A stretch of DNA of 64,000 bases from JACRCG01 sp964524835 (lineage in GTDB: Bacteria; Desulfobacterota; Desulfuromonadia; Geobacterales; Pseudopelobacteraceae). This document shows positions 41,742 to 51,294 of this stretch, piece by piece. The translations under genes were made by a program, and so were the position numbers. The first letter of the stretch is position 1; every line of letters begins with the position of its first letter. The stretch is from the NCBI GenBank assembly GCA_964524835.1, contig CAZGEG010000001.1, forward strand, positions 62,001-126,000, written 5' to 3'. The notes under the pieces were generated by a model. The model saw only the letters and a program-made list of their open reading frames with translations, did not search any database and was not told the origin of the DNA.

Positions 41742-43217
41742 ATGTATTTCCCCGATTTGGCAGCATTTCAGAAACTGGCGCACCAGGGCAACCTGATTCC
41801 GGTCTACCGCGAGATCATGGCCGACATGGACACGCCGGTAACCGCATTCAAGAAAATCGACGACGGCCGGTTTTCCTTTCTGCTGGAGAGCATCGAGGGT
41901 GGTGAAAAGTGGGGGCGCTACAGCTTTCTCGGCTCCAGCCCTTCGCGGGTCATCCGTTCAAAGGGAAACAGAGTCGAGATCATTGCAGACGGAGTTTCAA
42001 CCTCGGTAACCACCGAGGACCCACTTGACTGCGTCCGCACGATTCTGGCGCGCTACATCCCGGTTGAGGTGGAAGGACTTCCCCGCTTTTTCGGCGGTGC
42101 GGTCGGGTATCTCGGCTATGACATGGTGAGGCACTTTGAAAACCTTCCCAGCGTCAAACCGGCCACGCTTGACGCCTACGATTCCTATTTCCTTATTACC
42201 GATACTATCGTGATTTTCGACAATGTCAGCCAAAAGATCAAGGTCGTGTCCAATGCCCACCTGGATGGAGACAAAACGGCTGAGCAGGCATACCGCGAAG
42301 CGGCAGAAAACATCGAAACGATCATTAAGCGGCTGCGCATGCCGCTTCCGACCGGGGTCGCTCCCGCATCCGGAAAGATGGTCGAACTCCGTTCGAACGT
42401 GAGCAGGGAAGAGTTCGAGGCATCCGTCGAAAGGGCCAAGGAATATGTCCGTTCCGGCGACATCATCCAGGTCGTGCTCTCGCAGCGCTTCAGCGGCAAT
42501 CTTTCCGCCGACCCGCTCGACATCTACCGCGTACTGCGCACCCTCAATCCTTCGCCCTACATGTTTTTCCTGCGCCTCGACGACACCGTCATTGCCGGTG
42601 CATCCCCGGAGGTCATGGTCCGCAAGGAGGGCCGCCGCGTCGAACTGCGCCCGATCGCCGGCACCCGTCCCCGTGGAACTACGCCAGAGTCGGATGTGCT
42701 CCTTGCCGAGGAACTGCTGGCCGACCCCAAGGAGCGGGCCGAACATGTCATGCTGGTAGACCTGGGGCGCAACGACCTCGGCCGGGTCTGCACAACCGGA
42801 TCGGTAACGGTTTCAGAACTGATGGTCGTAGAGCGCTATTCCCACGTCATGCACATCGTTTCCAATGTACAGGGTGAACTTGAAACGGGGCGCGATGCCT
42901 TCGACCTGGTACGGGCCACCTTTCCGGCCGGAACCCTCTCCGGCGCCCCAAAGGTCAGGGCCATGCAGATCATCGACGAACTGGAACCGGTCCGGCGTGA
43001 AATCTACGGTGGAGCTGTCGGCTACTTTTCGTTCGCCGGCAATATGGATCTGGCTATCACCATACGCACATTGGTCATCAAGGACGGCAGGGTCCATCTC
43101 CAGGCGGGTGCCGGCATCGTGGCCGATTCCGATCCGGCCGCAGAATGGCAGGAGACGGTCAACAAGGGCATGGCGGTTATGAAAGCCATCGAACTGGCCG
43201 AAGGAGGGCTGGAATAA
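41742..43217 (+). CDS. trpE: Anthranilate synthase component I
   Basis: The 491-residue enzyme converts chorismate to anthranilate with TrpG. Visible are ESIEGGEKWGRYSFLGSSPSRVIRSKG (the Trp feedback-site region), QVVLSQRFSG, LRTLNPSPYMFFLRL, ELRPIAGTRPRGTTPESD, LVDLGRNDLGRV and SGAPKVRAMQIIDELEPVRREIYGGAVGYFSFAGNMD. The LLESIEGGEKWGRYSF motif suggests normal tryptophan inhibition. GGAG precedes the ATG. It shares its stop codon with the trpG start (TAATG), so the two subunits are coupled. trpD and the remaining trp genes are not in the window. Confidence 0.97.
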   Translation: MYFPDLAAFQKLAHQGNLIPVYREIMADMDTPVTAFKKIDDGRFSFLLESIEGGEKWGRYSFLGSSPSRVIRSKGNRVEIIADGVSTSVTTEDPLDCVRTILARYIPVEVEGLPRFFGGAVGYLGYDMVRHFENLPSVKPATLDAYDSYFLITDTIVIFDNVSQKIKVVSNAHLDGDKTAEQAYREAAENIETIIKRLRMPLPTGVAPASGKMVELRSNVSREEFEASVERAKEYVRSGDIIQVVLSQRFSGNLSADPLDIYRVLRTLNPSPYMFFLRLDDTVIAGASPEVMVRKEGRRVELRPIAGTRPRGTTPESDVLLAEELLADPKERAEHVMLVDLGRNDLGRVCTTGSVTVSELMVVERYSHVMHIVSNVQGELETGRDAFDLVRATFPAGTLSGAPKVRAMQIIDELEPVRREIYGGAVGYFSFAGNMDLAITIRTLVIKDGRVHLQAGAGIVADSDPAAEWQETVNKGMAVMKAIELAEGGLE

Positions 43218-43789
43218 TGCTGTTGATGATCGACAACTATGACTCCTTCACCTACAATATCGTCCAGTATTTCAGCCAACTCGGTGAAGAGGTGCAGGTT
43301 CACCGCAACGACAGGATCACCCTGGCGGAAATAGAGATCCTCCACCCCGCCCGCATCGTCGTCTCCCCCGGACCCTGCTCACCGGAAGAGGCGGGTATAT
43401 CAGTCGCGGCGATCACGCACTTTGCCGGAAAGATCCCCATCCTCGGCGTCTGCCTTGGGCACCAGTCCATTGGAGCGGCCTTCGGCGGCCGGGTGGTGCG
43501 CAGCGCATCCCTCATGCATGGCAAGACATCACCCATTCACCATGACGGCACAGAGCTGTTCAAGGGGCTGCCCAACCCGTTTCAGGCCACCCGCTACCAC
43601 TCGCTGATCGTCGACCGTCCTACGCTTCCGGACTGCCTGGAGACCACCGCATGGGTTGAAAATGGGGAAATAATGGGGCTGCGGCACAGAACGCTGCCGG
43701 TCTGGGGATTACAGTTCCACCCCGAATCGATCCTGACCGAATGCGGAATCAGTCTTCTCAGGAATTTCCTGACGGTTAGCGGCGGCTGA
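43217..43789 (+). CDS. trpG: Anthranilate synthase component II (glutamine amidotransferase)
   Basis: The 190-residue class I amidotransferase supplies ammonia to TrpE. It has LLMIDNYDSFTYNIVQYF, VSPGPCSPEEAG, the nucleophile Cys in ILGVCLGHQSIGAAFGG, and the catalytic His-x-Glu in LQFHPESILTE. The same subunit may serve PabB in folate synthesis, as in many bacteria. It overlaps trpE by one base. No terminator is obvious after it. Confidence 0.96.
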   Translation: MLLMIDNYDSFTYNIVQYFSQLGEEVQVHRNDRITLAEIEILHPARIVVSPGPCSPEEAGISVAAITHFAGKIPILGVCLGHQSIGAAFGGRVVRSASLMHGKTSPIHHDGTELFKGLPNPFQATRYHSLIVDRPTLPDCLETTAWVENGEIMGLRHRTLPVWGLQFHPESILTECGISLLRNFLTVSGG

Positions 43790-43837
43790 TACTCGTCTCC
43801 ACCATCTCAAACCGTCCGGTTTCCCGTCATTTTTCCG

Positions 43838-43867
43838 TTGACTTTTCTCGGCAAGAATTGCTAAAGT
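43838..43867 (+). promoter_or_regulatory. Sigma-70 type promoter of the PxxKW gene
   Basis: TTGACT and TAAAGT are separated by 18 bases (five and four consensus matches), placing the start about 30 bases before the ATG. Confidence 0.55.
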
Positions 43868-43903
43868 AACCTTTCAGTCAGTACAAATTCAGGAGGAAGA
43901 AGT

Positions 43904-44197
43904 ATGAAGTGTCAGACCGTACTTGCAGGTACCGAGTGTACCTTTTGGGGAAAACAAGGGTGTATATTTCCTGGTGGATCCTGCCAGGTTATCGCAGAAA
44001 ACTGTGAAGGGTGTGATCGCGTTGTAACCGGGAGCATTGGCCAGGTCTGCAGTGCATATCCTGCACCGGTGAAGAAATGGACCGGGGGAATCTGCAATTT
44101 TGCATCCCACGTAAAAGTCGATCTCTCGATAGCCGATCTGAAGGTCAACCCGCTCAAGGCTTCCAAAAAAGCTGCCGGTGCCAAGAAGAAGAAATAG
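43904..44197 (+). CDS. PxxKW-family cysteine-rich protein
   Basis: The 97-residue protein carries eight Cys in its first 65 residues (KCQTVLAGTECTFWGKQGC, GSCQVIAENCEGCDRVV, QVCSAYPAPVKKW, GICNFASHVKV) and a Lys-rich tail ending KKAAGAKKKK. The motif PAPVKKW gives the PxxKW name used for this family, seen in Geobacter and other anaerobes. The Cys pattern suggests a metal or iron-sulfur site; no function is known. AGGAGGAAG precedes the ATG. A terminator follows. Confidence 0.8.
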   Translation: MKCQTVLAGTECTFWGKQGCIFPGGSCQVIAENCEGCDRVVTGSIGQVCSAYPAPVKKWTGGICNFASHVKVDLSIADLKVNPLKASKKAAGAKKKK

Positions 44198-44223
44198 TTT
44201 CCGGCTTCTATAATGTCAGCATC

Positions 44224-44252
44224 AAGGGGGGAATTTCGATTCCCCCCTTTTT
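44224..44252 (+). terminator. Terminator after the PxxKW gene
   Basis: A stem of about 11 bp (aaggggggaat / attccccctt, loop ttcg) followed by T residues lies 26 bases after the PxxKW stop. Confidence 0.85.
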
Positions 44253-44271
44253 ATTTACCGGAGGCATAATC

Positions 44272-44736
44272 ATGTCGTTTTCCACCCTCACCTGCCCTTC
44301 CTGCGGCTCCGATGTAAAACAGTATCGTAACCCATTCCCGACGGTAGACATCATTATAGAGTTGGAGAACGGCATAGTCCTGATTGACCGGCGCAACGAA
44401 CCAATGGGGTGGGCCCTGCCGGGGGGATTTGTAGACTACGGGGAATCTCTCGAGTCTGCTGCTGTTCGTGAAGCGCGCGAAGAAACTTCGCTGGAGATCT
44501 CGAACCTACGGCTGCTGGGATGTTATTCCGATCCTGCCCGTGACGAGAGGTTGCATACGATTTCAACGGTATACATCGCTGCTGGTCGTGGCGTACCCCG
44601 AGCTGCGGATGACGCACTGGACCTGGCAGTCTTCAGTCTCGATTCACTTCCGGAGCGGCTCTGCTTCGACCATGCCCGCATTCTTGCCGATTATGTCGCA
44701 GCACATGCCGTGCTCCCTACCCTTCCCGACCGGTGA
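44272..44736 (+). CDS. Nudix hydrolase with N-terminal zinc-ribbon-like Cys pair
   Basis: The 154-residue protein starts with TLTCPSCGSDVKQYRNPFPTVD, a short Cys pair, followed by a Nudix domain. The Nudix box reads GGFVDYGESLESAAVREAREETSLEI, with GX5EX7REUXEEXGU-type spacing slightly varied at its end. This arrangement is typical of ADP-ribose or NADH pyrophosphatase relatives. GGAGG lies before ATG 44272; a longer frame is open upstream but crosses the terminator. It ends 9 bases from the convergent GGDEF-EAL gene. Confidence 0.85.
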   Translation: MSFSTLTCPSCGSDVKQYRNPFPTVDIIIELENGIVLIDRRNEPMGWALPGGFVDYGESLESAAVREAREETSLEISNLRLLGCYSDPARDERLHTISTVYIAAGRGVPRAADDALDLAVFSLDSLPERLCFDHARILADYVAAHAVLPTLPDR

Positions 44737-44744
44737 AGAAGATA

Positions 44745-47129
44745 TCAACCCTGCCCCGTATGTTTCGTGTCGATAATATTCTGCCTCAGCACCTTGGCAA
44801 ACTCCTCCGACGGGAGCGGCCGACTGAAGAGAAATCCCTGTACCTGATCACAATTGTTTTCCTTTAGAAAATCGTACTCAGCCTGAGTCTCTACACCCTC
44901 CGCAATTACATTCAGATTCAGGCTGTTCCCCATGGCGATGATTGCAGTTGCAATTGCTGCATCGGTGCTGTTCAAATTAACATCCCGGACAAACGACTTG
45001 TCTATCTTCAGCGTATTAACTGAAAAACGCTTCAGATGTGCCAATGATGAGTAGCCGGTTCCGAAATCATCGATTGATATATGGATGCCCAGATCCGTGA
45101 TCGACGAAAGAATATTCACTGCAAAATCCGGATTCTGCATGATTACGCTTTCGGTGATCTCAAATTCAAGATTGTCAGGATTTATGCCGGTTTCATCGAT
45201 GGTATTTCTGATGGTTGCCAAAAGGGACTTGTGCTGCAGTTGGTATCCGGAAAGATTAACCGCCACCCGGAGATCTGTAATTCCTTCATTGTGCCACTGC
45301 ACATTCTGACGGCAGGCTTCCCTGAGTACCCACCCGCCAAGCGGTACTATCAAGCCGTTTTCCTCGGCGAGCTGAATAAATTCGAGCGGCGACAGAATAC
45401 CGAGTTCAGGGTGATCCCACCGCACCAGCGCCTCCATTGCAACGATGCGCCCCGAAGTAACGTCAACCTTGGGCTGATAATACAGCCGGAATTCCTGACG
45501 TTCCAATCCCTTGCGGAGACTGTTTGAAATAATGAAGCGGCGGGATGCATTCTGGTCCATCAGGTTATCGTAGAACTGGAAGTTGTTCCTTCCCAGCGCC
45601 TTGGCGTGGTACATGGCAATATCGGCTTTTTTCATCATCGACTCGGTATCACGATCATCCTCGGGGTACATGCACCCCCCGAGACTGGTTGTCACGAAAA
45701 GTTCATGGTCCCTCAGATGAAAGGGAAGCGCCAGTGACGTCATGATCTTTTCGGCAAGAAGCGATACATCCTCCCTGTTGTCGGTGTTCGCCAGCACGAC
45801 AACAAACTCGTCCCCCCCGATTCTGGCAACCGTGTCAGTTTCTCTCAGAGTCCGCTGCAGACGCGCAGCGACCAGGCGCAGCAACTCATCGCCAATTGAA
45901 TGCCCCAACGTGTCGTTGATAATCTTGAACCGGTCCAGATCAAGAAACAGTACGGCAAACCCGGATTGCTGGCGGTTCGCAAACGCCTTTGCCTGTACGA
46001 GGCGGTCTTCAAGCAGAGCCCGGTTGGGAAGTCCGGTCAGAATATCGTGATGGGCGAGAATATGGAGCGCCGACTGAGCCCGTTTCCGTTCGGTTATGTC
46101 ACGGCAGACACACCAGACCGCCGGCGAATTGCCGTTTCGCATTCCTGCTGTCAGGCTCATTTCAACATCGACAGTACCAGGTTCAGACGTGATGAATGAA
46201 ACATCAATATGAGCCGGCAGCGAACTCTGCAGGACTTTTGCGACAAGTTCCAGAAGTCGTGAGCGAGCCTCGCTGTTAACTAATTCATAGAGGTTAAGGG
46301 ACTTGATGCTCTCAGGATTTTCACCTGAGAGCAGTTCTGTAAAAGTGTGGTTTGCGTACAGAATTGCCCCGTTTCTGTCTACACAGAAAATCAGGTCATT
46401 GGCAGAGGTGATAAAACCCAATAACGCATCTTCACTCTCTTTGACCCGGACTTTATCTTTACGGATTATGCCCATCAGAAAAGCGGCAATATACGCAACC
46501 GTCGCATTCATTCCGGCCACCCAAAACCACATCAGCATCTGGAACAGAAACACATCGTGCTTGGAGGAGTCGACAAAAGGCATCGGCACTGCCGGAATCA
46601 GACGAACACTCTCTGCAGCAAGCAAAGCTCCGTAAAAAGCGGCCCCGAGAGCACCGATCAGCCAGACATCGCGTCTGTCCTCAAAAAGAAAGGCCGACTC
46701 AAGGGTGACAAGAATATATACCGGCCAGAACCAGCTGAATACTCCACCGGTAAAGTGGATAAGTACCGTAACAAAAAAAAGATCGAGCCCGATCTGCAGG
46801 TGAATTAGATATGGAAGCCGGGAAATGGAGGAACAGTTTGAACTGAGCAGATAATTATAGATAAAAACAGAGATGACGGTAAGCGACAGAAACGTCACCT
46901 GGTGAGCGGTAAAACTAAATCCGATCGCACTGAATGAAAAAAAGAGTGCAGCGAACAGGGCATACAATACCACGGCGGCAAGCATGATCCAGCGTGTACG
47001 TGAAACGATGTGGGCCCGGACACAGCGGTCGTCAAGTCGCTCATCAGGGGTGTGCGGGCCGCCCGTTTTGCGAACGATCCCGGACAGTATGTTGATCCAC
47101 GAACTGTTACCCTGCTGGTTTAACTTCAT
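44745..47129 (-). CDS. Membrane PAS-GGDEF-EAL protein (c-di-GMP turnover)
   Basis: The 794-residue protein has about six membrane helices (residues 47-222), a PAS domain (about 232-345), a GGDEF domain and a C-terminal EAL domain. GGDEF is intact at residues 438-442, with an inhibitory I-site RETD at 429-432 placed exactly five residues before it. EAL is intact at 566-568 (MEALVRW) with later DDFGTGYSSL and AEGVET. Both cyclase and phosphodiesterase sites look functional. I chose ATG 47129; the frame continues upstream to 47198 without support. It is followed by a 14-base gap to mqnA on the same strand. Confidence 0.93.
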   Translation of the reverse strand: MKLNQQGNSSWINILSGIVRKTGGPHTPDERLDDRCVRAHIVSRTRWIMLAAVVLYALFAALFFSFSAIGFSFTAHQVTFLSLTVISVFIYNYLLSSNCSSISRLPYLIHLQIGLDLFFVTVLIHFTGGVFSWFWPVYILVTLESAFLFEDRRDVWLIGALGAAFYGALLAAESVRLIPAVPMPFVDSSKHDVFLFQMLMWFWVAGMNATVAYIAAFLMGIIRKDKVRVKESEDALLGFITSANDLIFCVDRNGAILYANHTFTELLSGENPESIKSLNLYELVNSEARSRLLELVAKVLQSSLPAHIDVSFITSEPGTVDVEMSLTAGMRNGNSPAVWCVCRDITERKRAQSALHILAHHDILTGLPNRALLEDRLVQAKAFANRQQSGFAVLFLDLDRFKIINDTLGHSIGDELLRLVAARLQRTLRETDTVARIGGDEFVVVLANTDNREDVSLLAEKIMTSLALPFHLRDHELFVTTSLGGCMYPEDDRDTESMMKKADIAMYHAKALGRNNFQFYDNLMDQNASRRFIISNSLRKGLERQEFRLYYQPKVDVTSGRIVAMEALVRWDHPELGILSPLEFIQLAEENGLIVPLGGWVLREACRQNVQWHNEGITDLRVAVNLSGYQLQHKSLLATIRNTIDETGINPDNLEFEITESVIMQNPDFAVNILSSITDLGIHISIDDFGTGYSSLAHLKRFSVNTLKIDKSFVRDVNLNSTDAAIATAIIAMGNSLNLNVIAEGVETQAEYDFLKENNCDQVQGFLFSRPLPSEEFAKVLRQNIIDTKHTGQG

Positions 47130-47143
47130 ACGACCACCATACG

Positions 47144-47968
47144 TCAGATTTGTGAAGAGCAGAAATGCAGCTGCGGGACAGCTGTTATCAAGCCGCACTC
47201 AAAGCATTTAGCATAATAGAGCAGCAGACCGGCCTGTTCACGTTCGTCAAGCTGGTATGAGATGTTATCCCTCCAATACGCCAGCAACCGGCTTGACCCC
47301 ATCCAGACCGCTTCTTTCGCACACATTGCCAGCTGTTCCAGGCTCCCGGGGACTCGTTCCTTGGCCAGGAGCAACTGCCGGGCAAGTTCCCGGAGTTCAA
47401 TCCCGTCAGCAACTTCGATTCGACAGAGCCAGAGGGCAAACACAAACGGATAACCGGTCCATGCGTACCACAATGCACCAAGATCATACACGAACAGGTC
47501 TGTTTTTTTCAGTGACTTTCGCAGCGCTGAGTCACCGATAAGCAGCAGGGCGGACGATTCATCGTCCGAATGGGGGGCGGCCGGTTGAGCGACTTCGTAG
47601 GTACATGCACAGCCGAATCGCTGGCCGAGCAGGATTTTCAGCAGATTTACGGACGTTGCGGATTCGGAACTCAGCAGGACTTTACGGCCGTCCAGCTTCT
47701 CAACTGGCAAGCTGGAAAAGAGCAGCACACTTGCTACAGCTCCGCTACTTGAAATCGACAGATGCGGCAGGATTGCATAGCGCTCGGGATGATACGCATA
47801 CTCGATGGAGGACGAAGGACATACATCTATCTCACCCGCAAGCAGCATCCTGTTCAGCTCTGCCGGAACTCCCGCAACAAATTCATATCCTGAACAGGAA
47901 AATTGCTCCTGCAGCACATGAAAAAGCGGGGTGCAGTTTGCATACTCTATCCGGCCGATTCTAAGCAT
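47144..47968 (-). CDS. mqnA: Chorismate dehydratase (menaquinone biosynthesis)
   Basis: The 274-residue protein has the MqnA/MqnD periplasmic-binding-like fold with LRIGRIEYANCTPLFHVL, GVPAELNRMLLAGEIDVCPSSSIEYA, VLLSSESATSVNLLKILL and LLLIGDSALRK. MqnA removes water from chorismate to 3-enolpyruvylbenzoate, the first step of the futalosine route to menaquinone. This makes chorismate a branch point in the window. Its ATG overlaps the tolC stop by one base (TGATG). Confidence 0.9.
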   Translation of the reverse strand: MLRIGRIEYANCTPLFHVLQEQFSCSGYEFVAGVPAELNRMLLAGEIDVCPSSSIEYAYHPERYAILPHLSISSSGAVASVLLFSSLPVEKLDGRKVLLSSESATSVNLLKILLGQRFGCACTYEVAQPAAPHSDDESSALLLIGDSALRKSLKKTDLFVYDLGALWYAWTGYPFVFALWLCRIEVADGIELRELARQLLLAKERVPGSLEQLAMCAKEAVWMGSSRLLAYWRDNISYQLDEREQAGLLLYYAKCFECGLITAVPQLHFCSSQI

Positions 47969-49461
47969 CAACGGGTTGAGGTGTACAGTTTATCGGCATC
48001 GCCCTCTACCACGCGGATTCCTTGCTTCTCCAGCAGTTCTCCGGTCACCTGCCAATAGAAGGTAAGAGCATTCGCATACCCGACAACAGCATTTATCTGG
48101 TTGTTCTTGGCAGCAGCAAGATCATTTTCAACGTCCAGAACATCCTTTGTAGTTGCCAGACCCACCTCGTTTTTTCGCATGAACGCCCGCAACCGCTCCT
48201 CGGCGTACTTTGCACCCCGGTCTGCCACCTCAATCTGCTTGTAGCCGGCCGCAATACCGCGAATTGCCGCTTTGACCTCTTTCGCCGAGTTTTCTTCCAG
48301 ACTGCGCAGCTGCAGCGAAGTCTGCTCCGTTTTCAATCTGCTCTTTCGATAATCGTTTTCTGCAGCGCCGTTTCCCAGCGGATAACTGAAATTGAGACCG
48401 ACACTCCAGACCGGGTAATCAAAGGTGACAACCTTGTCCAGATTCCGCTGATAAGCGCTGTCGAGTCCGGTTAATTGGGCAGAAGCCGATAATGTCAGGT
48501 CGGGACGGTTCTTTTGGCTCAGGTTTCTTGTTTGAAGTTCATACAGCTCCAGATTACGTTTCTGCTCCCGTATGTCGGGCCGATTCAGCGCTTTCTGGAT
48601 AGCCTCGTCCTCTGTTGCGTCGAAGCGTTCGCGCGGCGGCAGATCTACAGTCAGCAGGTCACCCGACTTTGCATCCATCTGCAGGAGCAGACGCATAACG
48701 TCAACCTGGTTACTCACTGCCAGTTCGGCGTCAATAAGCTCTTTTTCGCGGGTAACCGCACCAAATTCTGCATTAAGAATTTCCATGGCGGGGAGAACAC
48801 CGGCCCGGACGCGCGCCTCCGTTTCGGAAAGGATTTTTTTCGCCAGTTCCAGCGAGACTTTTTTCACTTCCCTCCCTTCGCGCAGGCTGTAGAGCTTGAA
48901 GTATTCCGTGCGGACCTGGGCAACGGTTGTCAGCAGCCGTGAATTGAATCGTTCCAGCGAGGCAAATTTAGAGTACCGCGAACTATTGATGGCTATCTCG
49001 GTTGCTTCACGACCAACATTTTTCAAAAGAGGCTGGCTGATGCTGACGCCCAGTCCGGTCTGCCAGCTGCTTATGGAAGGTGTAAAGGCACTGCCGGTGG
49101 TGTTTGTATGGGAATTATTAAAAGTGAGAGCGGCCGTACCTCCGGTCCATAAAAGCTGACTGAGAGAGGAATTGAGAACCAGCGCCTGGGACTCGACGGC
49201 CTTTCCGCCTGAACTGACCGTCGCAATAGTCGAATCGGTATAGTTGGTCTGAAGATTTACAAGAGGGTCATATATTGAACGGTAACGGTTGATATCTGCC
49301 TCAAACTGGGCCGGGTTGTACAGTTCGGCCCGTACATCCAGATTTTTCTCGACAGCCATCCGGATAGCTTCGTTCAGAGACAGTGAAAGAGGAGCCTCGG
49401 CAGAGTATACAACCGCCGGAAAAATCAATATCAAAAGTATCAACAGAATCGGCTTGCGCAC
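47968..49461 (-). CDS. TolC-family outer membrane efflux protein
   Basis: The 497-residue precursor has a signal peptide (RKPILLILLILIFPAVVYSAEA) and the TolC repeat structure of two long helical halves (SLNEAIRMAVEKNLDVRAELYNPAQFEADINR and LALYELQTRNLSQKNRPDL), with QPLLKNVGREATEIAINSSRYS and a SVGLNFSYPLGNGAAENDYRKSRL beta region. The start is probably the GTG at 49461 with AAGGA upstream; a TTG 21 bases earlier overlaps that site. It forms an outer-membrane exit duct. Partner pumps are not adjacent; the MacAB-like exporter at 4.6-7.7 kb is one possible partner. Confidence 0.9.
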   Translation of the reverse strand: MRKPILLILLILIFPAVVYSAEAPLSLSLNEAIRMAVEKNLDVRAELYNPAQFEADINRYRSIYDPLVNLQTNYTDSTIATVSSGGKAVESQALVLNSSLSQLLWTGGTAALTFNNSHTNTTGSAFTPSISSWQTGLGVSISQPLLKNVGREATEIAINSSRYSKFASLERFNSRLLTTVAQVRTEYFKLYSLREGREVKKVSLELAKKILSETEARVRAGVLPAMEILNAEFGAVTREKELIDAELAVSNQVDVMRLLLQMDAKSGDLLTVDLPPRERFDATEDEAIQKALNRPDIREQKRNLELYELQTRNLSQKNRPDLTLSASAQLTGLDSAYQRNLDKVVTFDYPVWSVGLNFSYPLGNGAAENDYRKSRLKTEQTSLQLRSLEENSAKEVKAAIRGIAAGYKQIEVADRGAKYAEERLRAFMRKNEVGLATTKDVLDVENDLAAAKNNQINAVVGYANALTFYWQVTGELLEKQGIRVVEGDADKLYTSTR

Positions 49462-49485
49462 GTCAAGGTTCCTTTCAAACAAAAC

Positions 49486-49514
49486 AGGGCGAGATCACTG
49501 CATGATCCCGCCCT
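49486..49514 (-). terminator. Terminator after gcvH
   Basis: On the minus strand a 12-bp stem with one mismatch (agggcgggatca / tgatctcgccct) is followed by GTTTTGTTTG, 24 bases past the gcvH stop. Confidence 0.75.
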
Positions 49515-49537
49515 TATACCATAGTTTATGTCAAAAA

Positions 49538-49924
49538 CTAATCCCTGTTTTCAATGTAGTCGGCATAATCATCGGCTGACAGGAGGTTTTTCAGCTCTTC
49601 AGGATCGTCAAGCGAGACTTCAACCAGCCAGGCGCCGTCGTACGGGTCGTCGTTGAGCAGTTCCGGGTTGTCCAGCGCCTCATGATTAACGCTCCGAACG
49701 GTTCCGCTGAAAGGCGCATAGATGGAAGCTACCGTCTTCTGGGCTTCAATCGATCCAATCGAATCATCCTGCTCTATCTCATCTCCTTCATCAGGAAGTT
49801 CCACTCCCCTGACAGTACCCAGCTCCTCCTGGGCAAAGTCAGTGATACCGATTACCGCAGAATTGTTTTCAATTCTGACCCAGATATGCTCCTTCGAATA
49901 TTTCAGTTCATCGGGAAAGTCCAT
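49538..49924 (-). CDS. gcvH: Glycine cleavage H-like lipoyl carrier protein
   Basis: The 128-residue protein has the GcvH fold: YSKEHIWVRIENNSAVIGITDFAQEELG, VELPDEGDEIEQDDSIGSIEAQKTVASIYAPFSG with the lipoyl-lysine in EAQKTVAS, and VNHEALDNPELLNDDPYDGAWLVEVS. The usual ESVKA/ESVKT motif is EAQKT here. No gcvT or gcvP lies in the window; it is the last gene of the aro/acc operon, next to biotin carboxylase. It might feed a general lipoyl relay and not only glycine cleavage, which is inference. Confidence 0.88.
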   Translation of the reverse strand: MDFPDELKYSKEHIWVRIENNSAVIGITDFAQEELGTVRGVELPDEGDEIEQDDSIGSIEAQKTVASIYAPFSGTVRSVNHEALDNPELLNDDPYDGAWLVEVSLDDPEELKNLLSADDYADYIENRD

Positions 49925-49929
49925 GGGAT

Positions 49930-51270
49930 CTACTCCAGCACGATTCGTTCAAGAAAAGAGGTGTCAATATCGCCGTCGATAAAATCCTTATGTGCCATGA
50001 TGCGCTTGTGAAAGAAAATGGTCGTCTTGATCCCCTCGATCCGGAATTCGTCAAGCGCACGAGCCATGCGCTTGATCGCCTCCTCACGGGTGTCGGCATG
50101 AACGATCAGCTTCCCGATCAGTGAATCATAATTCGGCACAACGGTATACTGGTCGTACACGAATGAATCAACGCGGACACCGAACCCTCCCGGCGGGTGG
50201 TATGCGGTGATTTTACCGGGACAGGGGGTGAATTTGAACGGATCTTCTGCATTGATGCGGCACTCAATTGCGTGCCCGCTGATCTTGATGTCTTCCTGTT
50301 TGAAGCGGAGCGGAATTCCGGCGGCTGAACGGATCTGCTCCCGCACCAGGTCCACTCCGGTAACCATTTCAGTCACCGGATGTTCAACCTGGATGCGGGT
50401 ATTCATCTCCATGAAATAAAAATTATTCTGTTTATCCACCAGGAACTCAACGGTGCCGGCGCTGTTGTACCCGACGGCGGCGGCGGCCCTGACGGCGGCA
50501 TCACCCATGGCCTTACGGATTTCAGGCGTGACAACGGTAGAGGGGGCCTCTTCGATCAGTTTCTGGTGGCGACGCTGGATTGAGCAGTCTCGCTCACCCA
50601 GATGAATAACATTGCCATGCTTGTCACCCAGAATCTGGATCTCGACGTGACGGGGCTTTTCGCAATATCGTTCAATATAGACTTCGGGGTTGCCGAATCC
50701 GGATTGTGCCTCTGCTCGGGCAGTTGCAAAGGCATTCGGCAAGGCTGCCTGTGAATGGACTATTTTCATGCCACGCCCGCCGCCGCCGGCAGTGGCCTTG
50801 ATGATAACCGGAAAGCCGATTTCCTTCGCGACTTTGACAGCATCCTCAACTGTTTTCACACCCTCTTTGGTGCCGGGCAGAATCGGTACCCCCTGCTTGA
50901 TAACCGCCTGCCGGGCACTGATTTTGTCGCCCATGATACGCATACTTTCGGCGGTCGGACCGATAAAGGTGATGCCGCATTTTTCGCACACTTCGGCAAA
51001 TTTGGCGTTTTCAGACAGAAAACCGTAGCCGGGATGGATCGCCTCGGCATCCGTCAATTCCGCCGCGCTGATGATGGCGTTGATATTGAGATAACTCAGG
51101 GCGCTGGGAGCGGGTCCGATGCAGACACTTTCGTCGGCCAGCTTGACATGGAGTGAGTGGATATCGGCCTGGGAGTAGACCGCCACCGTCTTGATGCCCA
51201 GCTCCTTGCAGGCCCTGATAATCCTGACGGCTATTTCACCGCGATTGGCAATAAGTACTTTATGAAACAT
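49930..51270 (-). CDS. accC: Acetyl-CoA carboxylase biotin carboxylase subunit
   Basis: The 446-residue ATP-grasp enzyme carboxylates biotin on AccB. Motifs include MFHKVLIANRGEIAVRIIRACKELGI, the ATP-binding IKATAGGGGRGMKIVHS, VYIERYCEKPRHVEIQILGDKHGNVIHLGERDCSIQRRHQKLIEEAPS, the catalytic Glu region FYFMEMNTRIQVEHPVTEMVTGVDLV and SGHAIECRINAEDP. It follows accB by 24 bases. The carboxyltransferase genes accA and accD are elsewhere. Confidence 0.98.
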   Translation of the reverse strand: MFHKVLIANRGEIAVRIIRACKELGIKTVAVYSQADIHSLHVKLADESVCIGPAPSALSYLNINAIISAAELTDAEAIHPGYGFLSENAKFAEVCEKCGITFIGPTAESMRIMGDKISARQAVIKQGVPILPGTKEGVKTVEDAVKVAKEIGFPVIIKATAGGGGRGMKIVHSQAALPNAFATARAEAQSGFGNPEVYIERYCEKPRHVEIQILGDKHGNVIHLGERDCSIQRRHQKLIEEAPSTVVTPEIRKAMGDAAVRAAAAVGYNSAGTVEFLVDKQNNFYFMEMNTRIQVEHPVTEMVTGVDLVREQIRSAAGIPLRFKQEDIKISGHAIECRINAEDPFKFTPCPGKITAYHPPGGFGVRVDSFVYDQYTVVPNYDSLIGKLIVHADTREEAIKRMARALDEFRIEGIKTTIFFHKRIMAHKDFIDGDIDTSFLERIVLE

Positions 51271-51294
51271 GAAGGCGAACCCCGCTTTAGAAAA